From: Acanthopleura granulata
Taxonomy: Eukaryota; Mollusca; Polyplacophora; Chitonida; Chitonidae
Reading direction: 5' to 3'
Assembly: GCA_016165875.1 (NCBI GenBank)
Contig: JABBOT010000002.1
Coordinates: 15,145,125 to 15,209,124, forward strand
Length of the DNA: 64,000 nt
A program made the position numbers and the translations under genes. The notes under the pieces are model-generated. The model had not been told where the DNA came from. It did not search any database and saw only the letters and a program-made list of their open reading frames with translations. This document shows positions 1-10,720 of this stretch, in pieces; the stretch's first letter is position 1; the number at the start of each line of letters is the position of its first letter.

Positions 1-756
1 TGACACACCAATAATGTTTAACAGTCATTCATGTCATAGAGAGGCATGCTCATAAGCACTCAGCCACGATCTGTACCTTCAGTGCATACAAGCCATATCA
101 AGCCCACCAGTATTTCCAAATTGTTCAATTTTAATCAATTCCTAAATCTCCGTCACTTCACAGGTGACCTGTACTTGTGGGACGAGCGTGCTAAAATGGT
201 AAACTTTAGTTCGTTATTCTCTCCAGAATGAGGGACATGGTTTGCAACACATGCGATTTACTGTATGATATTACGACCAAGTTGTTCGAAAGGCATATAC
301 ACAATTGGTTCTGACTTTACTTTGTCTGGACTGAACTCTCGTAGGATTCATTCTGAGGCGAGAGAGTAACTAACCCCTACTCAACTTAACGTAGTTTTAT
401 GAAACTCCTCAACAAAGCTTGTGTATAATTAGTCGGCAGAACTCTCGAGACTTAATCTATGGTCATTTTGGACTTTTAACCAGTTGCGTGTAAAGTAATC
501 ATCCAGTTCTAAGAAATGATGGGATCCAAAACTACACACCTATGATACAGGCAACCTAAGGTAGCTATGAAGTAAAACTTCTTCTGCATAGCCAGGTGTC
601 TATAATGGTATACATACAAGTAAGACGATACTGCTCCTTCTGTAACACTTGTTATATTAATTATACGAGTTGACCACGACAGTTGGAAGGATAATTATAT
701 TCACAGCTATGAGTAACATGCCTGCCTGTCTTTTTTTCTGTTTCTAATTCCATTAG
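1..756 (+). other. Intron of copy A (left edge of duplicated block)
   Basis: No exon is visible. The stretch aligns by eye with the intron of copy B at about 38.95-39.78 kb (for example the shared segment around CATATCAAGCCCACC and the run just before the TTTCTA..AG acceptor). The duplicated block therefore continues to the left of this window. Confidence 0.6.
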
Positions 757-1026
757 CACCCACGATAACCAGTGCTAGGGAAGTCTCTGGTGGTATCCAG
801 GTCACGTGGACCTCCGGCCCAGGTCAGCTTGACAGGATCATTGTGACACTCCAGCTTTCAGCAGGTGATCCTGTCACTCACAGTGTAACAGTACCTAGTA
901 ACCCACCAAAGAATGTGACAATTCCAGCATCAAAACTGGTCAAAGGACAGACTTACATTGTGAGCTTAACAGCATAATCCAAGAGTGTCCAGTCTACCAC
1001 CTTTTCACCACAGACAGTCACACTAA
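757..1026 (+). pseudogene. Broken FN3 exon of copy A (stop codon and lost splice donor)
   Basis: A phase-1 FN3 exon starting after CATTAG, beginning APTITSAREVSGGIQVTW and ending VQSTTFSPQTVTL. It is paralogous to the B exons at 39782-40054 and 40425-40703, which share SGGI.VTWT.GPGQLD.IIVTLQ. Codon 975-977 is TAA inside the otherwise conserved VSLTA strand. The donor that reads CTAAGTAAGTGCC in B reads CTAAATGAGTGCC here, so the GT is gone. Both lesions argue that this exon no longer contributes to a protein. The domain would be an extracellular beta-sandwich. Confidence 0.8.
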
Positions 1027-1493
1027 ATGAGTGCCTGTAATTGTTGTATAAAGGCGTGGACAAACTAGCATATGTTAGAACATGCCATATGGGTTTTTGC
1101 ATATGAGAGACAAAGAACATCAGTTAAATATCAGAGTAACATATAAAAGTGGATATATGTAAACGAGGATTTCAAGTTATCCGTTCTCCATTCTATGCTT
1201 TTGTAATCGCCAACGCCTAATGACTTCTTGTTTTGGTATAGAATTTCTTAGTATTCATATCTGAGCTTAAACCTGAAGGTCAGCTGAAAATCTGTTTTTC
1301 ACATTTCATATTTCAATCCTCTGGCCTAAATTCGTTTTCATTTTGTACAAGTAAAATAGGTAAACCGTCAACCCATTCTCTGAAAACATATGTTGCTAAA
1401 TTTTAAAAATGTCTACATTTGCAATTGTGCTTTTTCCAGTATGTTTTATTGTGTTATTTACTTTTAGTTACGTTGCCTTTTCCATTTCCACAG

Positions 1494-1801
1494 CTCCGGC
1501 CATCCCAAAAGCGGTAAGGATAGAAGATATCTCTGTGACCGTCGTGATTTTGACCGTGACCTTCAGAGCCGGAGGATATTCCAGTATTGAGGCAGAGCTT
1601 AGTCCCACCGAAGGCTGTCCTGTGACATGGTCAAAAAGGTACGGCTCTCTCAGCTGGTCAATGAAAATGATACCCATCTGGTCTACCTGACAAACTCGCC
1701 ACGAGGACTGATGAGAGGAGAGCTTTACCTGGCCACTGTGCGGACTGTATCAGGGATAAGGAAGAGTGATCCAAGTCTTCAAAGCTCTGGTCAAAGAATA
1801 G
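1494..1801 (+). pseudogene. FN3-like exon of copy A with a frameshift
   Basis: The exon opens after TTTCCACAG with APAIPKAVRIEDISVTVVIL and closes with SGIRKSDPSLQSSGQRIG before GTGAGT. It starts and ends as a phase-1 exon, which requires a length divisible by three, yet it is 308 nt. The N-terminal half is open in one frame up to about 1640 and the C-terminal half (VRLSQLVNENDTHLVYLTN) is open in another, so a single-base loss near 1620-1650 is likely. The corresponding segment in copy B is only a relic (41853-42092). The fold is probably an FN3-like beta domain, but the conserved FN3 tryptophan is not obvious. Confidence 0.65.
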
Positions 1802-2009
1802 GTGAGTACATGTAAATGTTACCAGTAAGCTCTTATAACGGAGACTGTTGGATGGATATCTGCTTAACTGTATTCGTACATCGATGTATCAGTCATAAAC
1901 GTCTGCATTCACTGTACTTATCATTCTCCAGAATAGCGTGTCCAGTGATAATACCCCTAGTACAGAATGTTGAGATCATGTCCATAAGCGTCATGTATCT
2001 GTCTTTCAG

Positions 2010-2291
2010 CACCTTCTCCGCCGGTCCTTCTGTTTGTGCACCCGTCTTCAGGAGACCAGAGTATTACTGTGACATGGCGGAGCGGAGCGGGGATTGTGAG
2101 CAGGTTCTTTGTGAGAATAGATGACACCGCAGACGGTTGGTCCCTGGAACATCAGGTTCTCTACAAGAACAACACTGATCAATACCTCCATGTCTTCAAC
2201 CCTCCAAAAGCCGGGGCATACAGCATAAACGTGAAATCACAGTCTGGACAGTTAAACTCATTATATGTGGAGTGGCATGCAGTGGAGTTAA
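2010..2291 (+). CDS. FN3 exon of copy A, intact
   Basis: The 282-nt, phase 1-1 exon lies between TTTCAG and GTAAGT and encodes 94 residues beginning APSPPVLLFVHPSSGDQ and containing ITVTW, RFFVRIDDTADGW and YSINVKSQSGQLNS. Its paralogue at 43423-43704 has the same length and no stops. The tryptophan of ITVTW fits the strand-B tryptophan of FN3 domains. In an intact receptor it would form one extracellular module. It is the only complete single-exon ectodomain module of copy A without a lesion. Confidence 0.7.
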
Positions 2292-3865
2292 GTAAGTATA
2301 TGTATCTTTTTGGAAATTCGCTGGAAATATATAGACAGTCCACTAACTGAAACTCATGAGACAACAGAATAGCCATGTTTTATATTCTAGTTCATATTAT
2401 ATGAATATATAAGTATATCCATATATTATTAGGTACATGGTTACTTACTGAAGCATACGAAACTATATGGGGTCTGTAAGGCTCATGTATAAGGATTACT
2501 GACTCTATATTGTTTCGTATCCTGTCAGTCAGTAAACATGTAACGAATTTATCCCGCGCAAGATTCTAAAAACTGCACTGAAACTGGTTTCTTGAAAAAC
2601 AAAAACGTTATGACGTCACAATTAAGAAGTTTCAATAGCAATTTCCTGTCGCATCGAGGAGTTTTGAATTACCAAACAGTGATCTGGGACTTATGACATC
2701 ATAACGTTATTACCAATGTTCAGTCAAACTTCTTTTGTGACGTTGTGTTGTTGGGGGTCATTGTTGCCTCACATCGTAACAGTTACGTCATGGCGTTCTC
2801 CCTACTGTTGAGTCATCAGACGCACAGAGCATCTGCTCTAGGGTTTTGAGTTACACGCGACGGTCACGTGACAGTTAATGCCTAATCAAAAGCAGAGGAC
2901 TTTTTCTGATGTCGGATAAATGCCTATGGTCGAAAAATTATGTTCATCCGATATCAACTGCTTGCATTCAGATGAGTAAAGACATATGGACACAGGTAGA
3001 TTCAGATGAAGCTTTGATTTGTTTATTTCTGTTCGGATGAACTTGATTTGAAGTTGTGAATCCCTTCAGTGGGGTATCTGCATTTCATCCCTCACTGATT
3101 AACCTGAGGGCTGTCATGTAGGTGAAATGTTAGTACGGCCTAAGGCACAAATCGGATAAATGAAAAAAACAGCAACTTTAATTTTCTGTCAGGGAGAATT
3201 TATCGCGTTCCTTGATAAGTAACTCATGGCGGTAGTATTTTAAGCAGTTTTACTAAATAAAACACGTTGTATATCACTTTTGAAATACATTTTGCACTAT
3301 GATCAAAAATGATTTTCATTGTTTAATGGCTAGCAAGACCAACGTGAACGGAGTGAAAATTCGTGACGAACCCTTCTATGTAAAGCTATATTTGAATATG
3401 AAAAGTTTATATCACCGACACTGGCGACCTCGACCCATTGACAAGAAATGGGGGTACATAATGTACAGGTTAAACCAAGAGGTAGTAAACCTAGTTAGGG
3501 TGATAAATCGATGTCAAGAGGGCTACATTTATTTGAGAGTATCGAGTATTTTACTAGTTACTTATCTTTATATAATTTCATTTTCATACATTTTATACAA
3601 TATTTATTTGTAATAATGAGGATGTATCTCAGTGCAGTTTTAGGGGTCTAGAAAACCATCTTCTTGAAGGCAAGTTTATCGAGTGGACGACAACTAAATT
3701 ACATTTATGATAAAATAAACAGGTTACATCAGTTCGAAATAAAACTGTAATTTACTTGATAGACAGGACAGGAATGCACAATGATTTCTATGTTTTTGTA
3801 GTACTGTAATTTCTACATTTACCTGTGGCAAAGGTGTTTAATGCACGCAAGTTTCTGTCACGCAG
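2292..3865 (+). other. Intron of copy A
   Basis: A 1.57-kb intron with no recognised exon. It contains a foldback with TGACGTCA-like motifs (2600-2790), apparently absent from the corresponding copy B intron, and a 104-codon open frame at 3299-3613 that resembles nothing I know and has a tail rich in Ile, Tyr and Leu typical of AT-rich noncoding DNA. I do not call it a gene. Confidence 0.5.
2600..2790. repeat. Foldback with repeated TGACGTCA-like motifs
   Basis: GACGTCACAATTAAGAAGTTT at about 2612-2632 is mirrored by AAACTTCTTTTGTGACGTT near 2727-2743. A second inverted pair, AACGTTATGACGTCA (about 2604-2618) and TGACATCATAACGTT (about 2695-2709), is nested in it. Further copies of the motif are TTACGTCA at 2783-2790 and GAGTCATCA near 2811. 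It may be a degenerate foldback transposon. The ATF/CREB-type octamers could equally be a chance by-product of the inverted repeat. Confidence 0.4.
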
Positions 3866-4300
3866 TTCCTCCCTCTGTCAACGTCTCCGTCCTGTCTGCA
3901 ACCTCCCACAGTGTGTTGCTGAGTTGGCAGAGAAACAACAGCGTCAACAGTTACCGGCTGCTGGTGTTTTAGAACTACACATGTGTCCAGGCCGTGTATT
4001 TTGCTTCACAGGCTTCTTTCGTAAGGACAAAAATGGGATATTTTAGTTAACTAATGGCACATTTCTAGTAGATATCGTGGATGAAATTATTTCACTGAAT
4101 TATTAATTCTTTTTTGTACAAGCCACAGCCCAAGCCTTCCTGCACACATGTGAAAACGGAAGTCTTGGACGTTAACGCAAGCACTGTCCCCTACAACATC
4201 ACTGAACTGCTTCCCTACACTGAGTATCAGGTAGACCTCTACTTGACGTTTGCGGCTAGAAATGACCCGAGTCGGTTGAGTGTCATGACAAACGTGGAAG
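3866..4300 (+). pseudogene. FN3 domain of copy A split over two exons, with a stop codon
   Basis: The first half exon is 3866-4020 (phase 1 to 0, PPSVNVSVLSATSHSVLLSW) and the second is 4123-4300 (phase 0 to 1, containing YNITELLPYTEYQVDLYLT). Both have good splice signals and the same lengths, 155 and 178 nt, as their B paralogues at 46355-46509 and 46813-46990. In the first half, the B sequence RLLVYQDK reads RLLVF followed by TAG at 3970-3972. The second half is open. This is a classical FN3 layout (strand-B Trp, then the PYTEYQ strand-E/F motif) broken by one nonsense codon. Confidence 0.8.
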
Positions 4301-4609
4301 GTAATGTCCAGTATTTATTTACCATTAAGTAGCAATATCAACAGTGGTACATAGTAATAATATGACCGTTACAGCAAAATGAATCAGTGAATCACTCTCA
4401 GTGTATTCTGTCTTACCCAAATTGTGTTCTGTCGGTTTGATAGCTGTCAACTATAACTCGAATCATTTCTGAGAAGAAAATAACAAACCAGCCTCATTAA
4501 TATAGAATATGACTTTCGTGCCACTTTAATAGAAGATGATGAGTGGTATATCAAATTTCACACAACACCTAAATGGTATTCAGTGAAACAAACTTTCTGT
4601 TGCCTACAG

Positions 4610-4771
4610 TGCCATCCGAGCTGACTGTTACCCAGGTAACAGTGGGCGGAGCTAAGAATGTGGGTGTGTGTTGGAGAGGGACAGAACCTTTCCCTGGTCC
4701 TACAAACTTCACCCTGACTCTGGTGGATCTGGGACAGGATCCATGGCCAGAGAGACAGCTTGTACTCCAAG
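4610..4771 (+). CDS. First half of an FN3 domain, copy A
   Basis: A 162-nt phase 1-1 exon, from VPSELTVTQVTVGGAKNVGV to QLVLQG, equal in length to B 47295-47456. It contains CWRGTEPFPGPTNFTLTLVD, where CW marks the FN3 core tryptophan. Its partner exon, B 48194-48325, has no counterpart in copy A: the site is occupied by SINE sequence (5683-5800). The half domain is therefore orphaned. Confidence 0.7.
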
Positions 4772-5921
4772 GTCAGTTATAATTACGTCAGGTGATAAAA
4801 TCGCCCAATCATGAAGTCATGACATTTTGCATGTAATACATCCCAGATAATTTCTGTCCTTAGAATTCAGGGCGAGTGACTCAGTTTTGCTTTTCTCAGA
4901 TTTTTTAATAAACCAGAAATATCTGTTTGTAATGTTTGGAGTGTTTCCTTTTCTAAAAATCATGTAGTGGTTCAAAATGTGACATAGTCCAATAGCATTT
5001 AACCTCACGACAATATCATCTGAAATTCATAGTTTGTCTGATAAAGATATGAAGTATACATGTATGTAATGAAGATAAGAAGTTATGTTCATTGCTATGT
5101 TAAGAAAGATCCAGAATAGTTTTAGCCCTCTTGGATTCAAAATCTGCGTGAGGACCTGACTACTTCTTACTTTGCTCGGTAACTTAGAGCTCTCTGTCGT
5201 GACGTAAACCATGAAGCATGAATGTACCATCATGAATCAATGTCCCTGTTTCAGTGATATTTCTAATGATAAAAAGTCCAAGGCTATACAGACACGTTTC
5301 TGGTTGGTTTATGCCAGAGAAAGGCAAGTCCAGGCTATGCCTCATCTAAAGCTGAATTTTAGGTTCGGGGGAATTATTTAAGCGTGACCGAAGCTTAAGA
5401 GTTTAACCCAATAAACTTTATCTCCACTATCGGCCAATCAGCGTCAAATCTGAGCTGCCGAGGGTGCTACAGGCACTAAATTCATGTTGTTATTTCTGTT
5501 CGCTCAGACCGCTTTTAGTGAACCGTTTGCCATTTGTTTATACATAAAATTTCTACTTGTATATAATAATTTTCATATTATTCCTCGCTATAACTAAGCC
5601 TTTTTAGCTGTTACAAGTAGATTTGCTGGTAAGTTTAGATCGCTCTGACGGATGTCTGATTTACAGTCAAGGATAGAGATGGTCGTGAGTTTGCCTCGGA
5701 CTCTGCCCGATTTCCTCCCCCCACAATGCCGGCGACCGTCGTATAAGTGGAATTTTCTTGAGTACGACGTACAACACTAATCAAGTAAATAAATAAATAC
5801 TTAGCTATATTGAGCATGCATGCATCCTTTCTTACATTCGTTCACATAAACAATACATCAGATATTGTCTATGATTTACGCTTCAACAACAACTGTTTAT
5901 CATCATTGTTTTGTTTTACAG
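4772..5921 (+). other. Intron of copy A where an exon was lost
   Basis: The flanks match B before 48.13 kb and after 48.35 kb. Between the shared TCTGATTT.AG segment (A about 5655) and the shared CTATATTGAG.ATGCATG segment (A about 5803), copy B has exon 48194-48325 but copy A has a SINE fragment. Nothing else coding is seen. Confidence 0.6.
5683..5800 (+). mobile_element. 3' part of tRNA-derived SINE, replacing a receptor exon
   Basis: The body and tail are recognisable by the GGTCGTGAGTTTGCC, CTCTGCCCGATTTCCTCC and CGTCGTATAAGTGGAA segments followed by an AAATAAATAAATA tail. The tRNA-like head is missing. It occupies the exact place where copy B keeps exon 48194-48325. Confidence 0.75.
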
Positions 5922-7795
5922 CCCCAGATCACGTGACAAACCTTGAATTCATTGCATCGGAGTATGCACTAACCAGTGTGGATGTTACTTGGGGACCTCC
6001 AAATCCGACAGACCGGAATGCCAATATCACAGAGTTCAGACTTAAATATTGGATTAAGGTGCTGTATGTTGCTCATCGATGAAACCTATTTTTAGCGAGA
6101 AAATGAAGTAAGTTTTGAGAGCACCCGTGTGCAATGTACGTAAGATAGTTCAGACACCATTCAGGAGAGATGTGTGTGGATATACCATAGCCTTGGAGTA
6201 ACGGACTGAGGAGTGATAATCAGAACTGTAGAGAACTTAAACCCTCTGGCCAAATTCAATTAAAAATAAAAGAATTCCATTGCTTTAAAATTTGAAAAGT
6301 TACAAAGAAGACGTTTAACACAGTATAATTGATAAAATGATATCAGAATTAGATCAAGTCATCATATACAGGTTAAAAAGCCAATTGCCATATACATATA
6401 TGTAGATGTGAACCAGACCACTTACGCTGGGCCCACTAGCAAGAAGCCCTTTTAACGTTACGAGCACGTAACTACCATGTTAACATATTGCTTACAGTAC
6501 TGGTTGTCAGGGTAGTTAGGTGCTCATAACATTAACACAGCTTCGTGCAAGAGGGCCCTGCTTTAATTTGGTACGTCACTGAAAAAAATGAGTGTATTAC
6601 AGCAGTGTCATCAGAAACTATATTAAGATCAACGAAATTTTAAATTACACTGGGGCCTCTCTGACTCTGCTTTTATCTGCTCAAAGCGCTCATTACGAAG
6701 ACCAGATCAATCATGTGTCCAAATTCAGCTCTCACTGTTTCATCTCCACCTCCATGTCAAGAAGTTTTTCAGGCATGTCGTCGGTTTTCTCCGGACACTC
6801 CGGTTTCCTTCCCATCTGGAGTTTTTAGCACAACTTGAAATTACACAGACTATTCTTCTTACAGATAGCGTCTCAAAATACAACACAGTCATCCGGAGTC
6901 CTTTATTTTGACATTCCCATGAACATTGTTCCATGGTGCCTGTTCCGTAGAAACGCCGTACTTGTATCTTTAGTTAAGTCGTGGGGTTTGGCAGAACCCT
7001 TGGTTTTCGGGGACAGGACGTTCAGATCTGCGGTCTCCAGTTGTGTGATGTATAAAACAAATATTTGCTTATTCCTAAGGTCTCAGATAATGTGACGTCA
7101 TTCACTATACCCTGGTCTCAGTCAGATAACGAAGTTTCTTCTAAAGAGGTACAGGTTGAACCAGGGGAAACGTACAACTTTTCAGTAAGTTAATGATGCA
7201 TGAGGAGTCCATGCGAAGTTAAACGATCGCGTGTTAAATCATCACCAGTCATATATTGGGGTCATTATTGTTCTCTTGTACGATCAAAATAAATACGTTC
7301 TGCTTCATCATGAAAACTGCAGTCAAGATGAAATTCATCACGAACGGACATTATACTTTGAATTTAGTCATGATGTAATGTTCTCCAAAAGAGGGACATA
7401 CTGGAAGCATTAATAACCCTGTCAGAAATCCTTCCAGTCAAACATGTGCTTGATGGATCCTCAAAACTAGCGAAATGTTTGTCATTATACTGCTGTCATA
7501 ACTTACATGTATGGTCATTTTTGTGTTGCTAAGCATTTTATCCTCGCACCATACTGTTCAGGAGCTTCATAGTTTGTAACTACATTTACTTTATTTCTGT
7601 TTCTAAATAAAGCTGCAGAATATAGTAGCAGATCGACGTTATTCAGTTCTGATTTGTTCAGGAAAGCATCACTGAGACTCTTATATAACTGTTGCGTGTT
7701 TACCAAAAATACAGAAATATTTATCTTCTCTTTCCCAACAGCTGGTGGCCTTGAGCAAATCCTTCATGGGAGAAGTACTTTAGCTCCTCGTGGAC
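5922..7795 (+). pseudogene. FN3 domain of copy A over three exons, last one frameshifted
   Basis: The exons are 5922-6058 (APDHVTNLEFIASEY, then SVDVTWGPPNPTDRNANITE), 7080-7184 (VSDNVTSFTIPWSQ to VEPGETYNFS) and 7742-7795 (LVALSKSFMGEVL, then TAG). Together they form a textbook FN3 domain: AP..V.NLEF, VTW.PP, and GETYNFSLVALS. The B paralogues are 137, 105 and 67 nt; here they are 137, 105 and 54 nt. The last exon has lost 13 bp between two GTACTT copies that B retains, which shifts the frame and brings TAG in directly. Splice signals are otherwise intact. Confidence 0.8.
6427..6560. mobile_element. Short MITE/foldback with about 48-bp inverted ends (copy A)
   Basis: The element begins near GGGCCCACTAGCAAGAAGC and ends GCTTCGTGCAAGAGGGCCC. 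The two ends are imperfect reverse complements over about 48 bases, through TTACGAGCACGTAACTACC on the left and its counterpart on the right. The orthologous copy in B is at 48955-49080, flanked CCAGGGCCC and GGGCCCTGG. No coding capacity. It was present before the gene duplication. Confidence 0.65.
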
Positions 7796-8394
7796 GTTAG
7801 TATATACATAGAAGCACTAATTATGACTTGTCATAACCACTTTTAATCTCGTCTGTCATCTTTCACACATGGAGAAAACAGTTATTCTTGTCTTAGAGAA
7901 CAATCTGTCCTCCAACTCTCAAGTTTATCAAGCTTATCAAGCAGTGTCATTTGAAACATTTTTTTCAATAAATAATTTGCCCTGCAAAAAGTTAATTTGT
8001 AAAACAACATCATTTACATTTGAATGTTTTTTCAAGCATGAAATATCCAGTTATAGTGTAAACTAACCCTGAAAAGTTTTCAAAGCAACTAGAATTTAGT
8101 ACAGGTGCTAGAAGTCTCCCGCAGCTTGGATAGCAATGACTGTGTATAATGAAACTTCTCAAGAGGTCAAAAAGTTAGTTTTGTTGGTTTTTAAGTTGTC
8201 GGTATTAAATTTTCTCTTCGTGATTATTTAGTAAATTGGAATTTGACATGCCGTTGTAGCATTTTGATCTGGAATTCTGATCATTTTGAGATAAGGAATT
8301 CTTTAGAAAAACATCTTGTTCCTTATTTCCATTTTGTGACACTAACAGTGGAAAAAAAGCAGATATAGACAGTGGAAAATTACAATTAATTATT

Positions 8395-8540
8395 TTATTT
8401 ATTTCATTGGTGTTTTAAGCCGTAGTCAAAAATATTTCACTTATACGACGGTGACCAGCATTATGGTGGAGGGAAACCGGGAACCGCCCGGGGTAACCCA
8501 TGACCATCCGCAGATTGATGGCAGACATTCAAATTACACA
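8395..8540 (-). mobile_element. SINE fragment, minus orientation (copy A)
   Basis: A TTATTTATTT tail followed by TTGGTGTTTTAAGCCGTAG, TTTCACTTATACGACGG, CAGCATTATGGTGG and CGACCATCCGCAG-like text, i.e. the SINE read from its 3' end. It sits immediately upstream of the exon at 8591 and has its counterpart in B at 50898-51043. Confidence 0.75.
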
Positions 8541-8590
8541 TCATATACATATGCGCGGAGTGAACCCACGATGTTTTCATCCTGACACAG

Positions 8591-9587
8591 TTTCCACCCA
8601 AGACTTCGGCCCCGGATCCCCCCACACATTCCGAGTCAGTCTCAGAACTCAATTCTTTACTGATAACACCAATGGGCACATTGTCGACTATGGCTTAATC
8701 GTTACACGAACAGGTTAAAGCAGGTAGGTTACTTTGGGATGTTAACTACTTTCGAGACAGAAAACCAGTGAAGTAATAGTATAGTACATGTAGTATGATA
8801 CCTGATACTGCAATATACATATTTGATCAAGAGCAGATAATCCACACTTTAACACGCATGGCTATTGCATTATAATCATTGTTGAATATAATATGCCAGG
8901 AAACTTCTGTCCAAATGACAAATACCGGGTAAAACTTATTTATTACATTTATTATAATAGCCATTCAAAATATGTCAATGCAATATTGTTTCTTAAACTT
9001 GCCTTCCATCTGTATTTCATATACTCTATATTTTTCAATCCGTCTCACCCTGAAGATGATGTTATGCACTTCATAGGTGGGGAAGTGCACCAGTTACTTG
9101 TCAAAATCCCGGGGTTTATTCTTGTTTCTCTATTTCTATAGTCAACATCTCATAGGTTGGAGGCTACATACTTCAACAACTATACCAACTGGAGAGAAGC
9201 AAAGAGCGAAGACTTCAGAATTCCGTACAGAGCTACACCTGTTGGATGGTCTTTTCTTCATGGTAAATTTTCCCTTTTAATTTTTTCTATCGTACTTTTC
9301 GGAAAATGAGTCAATAAATCTTCAACTGTAATGCATACTTTATCCTACATTTATAAACATTGAGAAGTTCATTTTCAGATTACTGTGTATCATGTAAACA
9401 TTAAAGTAATTTCAACGCTACTCTTTCGTCGGTATGTTCCTGAAGGTTAACTTTCTGTTTTAGAAGAGATGAGCAGGTCAATAAGGGAAACAGAATCTTT
9501 CCAATATACAGCCGGAAAGGATGAAAACTGTACTGAAGCTTTAGACAGGTTTTGTAACGGCCCACTGAAGCCGACAACAAAATACAG
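8591..9587 (+). pseudogene. Membrane-proximal module of copy A, three exons, damaged
   Basis: The exons are 8591-8723, 9142-9262 and 9464-9587. Key stretches are FFTDNTNGHIVDYGLIV, YTNWREAKSEDFRIPYRATP and QYTAGKDENCT..CNGPLKPTTKYR. The NG.I.DY..IV and C.GPLKP.T.YR patterns are those of the membrane-proximal domain of R3-type receptor tyrosine phosphatases. Relative to B (177, 123, 124 nt) the first exon has lost 39 bp near its start and 5 bp near its end. The second has lost its upstream acceptor (B CCTAGAG, A TCTATAG), moving the exon start by two bases and creating a TAG in phase. The third exon is intact. Confidence 0.75.
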
Positions 9588-9867
9588 GTATCGGTTCTCT
9601 TTGGATGATAAAGCCGTGTCGAGATTGAGGAAGATCGTGATATGTACGATAACATTTGCGATCAGAGAATCAGGATAATCACAGACATATCTTAGTAAAA
9701 TCTTGATATTTATAAGAGGGTGAATTGTCAATGAATGCTTCTAGTAAGGGACAGTTAAGATTCTTACTTCGGTTTTCTTCAAATCTGATCTGTATTGAAG
9801 GTCTTTATTATCGGTAAGGTATTGGTGAAAGTTATCACCAATCATCTTAGGAGTATTTTGGACTAAG

Positions 9868-9960
9868 ATTGCAATTATCAGAGTATTTAATTTCTAAATT
9901 GTCAGTTACGTAAATTGCAATTATCAGAATATTTAATTTCTGAATTGCCTTTTACGCAGA
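9868..9960. repeat. Local tandem duplication in the intron of copy A
   Basis: Two adjacent units of about 46 bp, each starting ATTGCAATTATCAGA and running through TTTAATTTCT.AATTG. Copy B has a single unit near 52927-52972, so the duplication arose after the genes separated. Confidence 0.7.
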
Positions 9961-10181
9961 TTGTAATCATCGCTAAAATTCAAGTTAACTGACGTGGTCT
10001 AAATTTAGCTCTTTTAATTACATGTTCAGCGTAAAGGCATTTTTCTGTACCCATGGCGGCTGCACGGAAACGCATTACATAGATGGCTGTTGAAGATGAT
10101 CTTCACAGTAATCCATATCGATTCACGTTTTTTCTTTCAAAGTTTAAAAGATGATTCTATAATTTTAATCATTGCTGGTTT

Positions 10182-10700
10182 ACTGATCTGTGTGAAAAAT
10201 GATAGTTTATAAGTTCTAACGCGGTACAAGTATATTTTTGATTGTTTATGTCAGTTAATTGTAATTTTGTGCAATAAACGAGAAGCTGTAAGGTGATGGT
10301 AATGTCACCATGGTAACGCATTGCCCCTGTGCTTCATTAGCTGAATTTTCCTGATAAATACAAAGTTTTGCGTCAACTACGATCATTTCTGTTAATTTGC
10401 TAGTCATTGAAAGTTGTCAAGTAACTGTAGTATTTATCTGCTATACAACTTTATCAGATTTGAAGCATTTTTATGTAAAATCACATTTAACGTTGCAAAC
10501 TGTAAACAGAAAGTGTTGAGGACCATTTGTGTTGTAGTGCTGTATGATCACAGTTTATTGTGAACAGTAGTTACCGACGGCGCACTCGCTGGAGATGCGA
10601 CTTGTGTGACACTGTCGCTAAACAGAATGAATTCCTGTTTTACAGGCTATTGTGACAAATCCAGTTTCTGTCTCATTTCCCTCACCATACCCGTGTTACA
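10182..10700 (+). repeat. 5' LTR remnant of element A
   Basis: It matches the 3' LTR from ACTGATCTGTGTG (15875 onward) to the terminal GTTACA. The segment upstream of this, including the TATATAA present in the 3' LTR, is absent. The end CGTGTTACA is followed by TT and the primer-site-like sequence. Confidence 0.75.
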
Positions 10701-10702
10701 TT

Positions 10703-10720
10703 TGAGGGCCAGTCCGGGGT
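10703..10720 (+). other. Primer-binding site, tRNA-Pro type (element A)
   Basis: Two bases after the LTR end lies TGAGGGCCAGTCCGGGGT. Spacing and sequence resemble the proline-tRNA primer site known from murine leukaemia virus type retroelements. The equivalent site in element B matches that pattern at 15 of 18 positions. The third base, G in a canonical TGG start, is A in both copies. Confidence 0.55.

Noticed and set aside
3299..3613. 104-codon open frame in an intron of copy A
   Set aside because: No domain, no splice context, Ile/Tyr/Leu-rich end as expected of AT-rich noncoding DNA, and no counterpart recognised in copy B.
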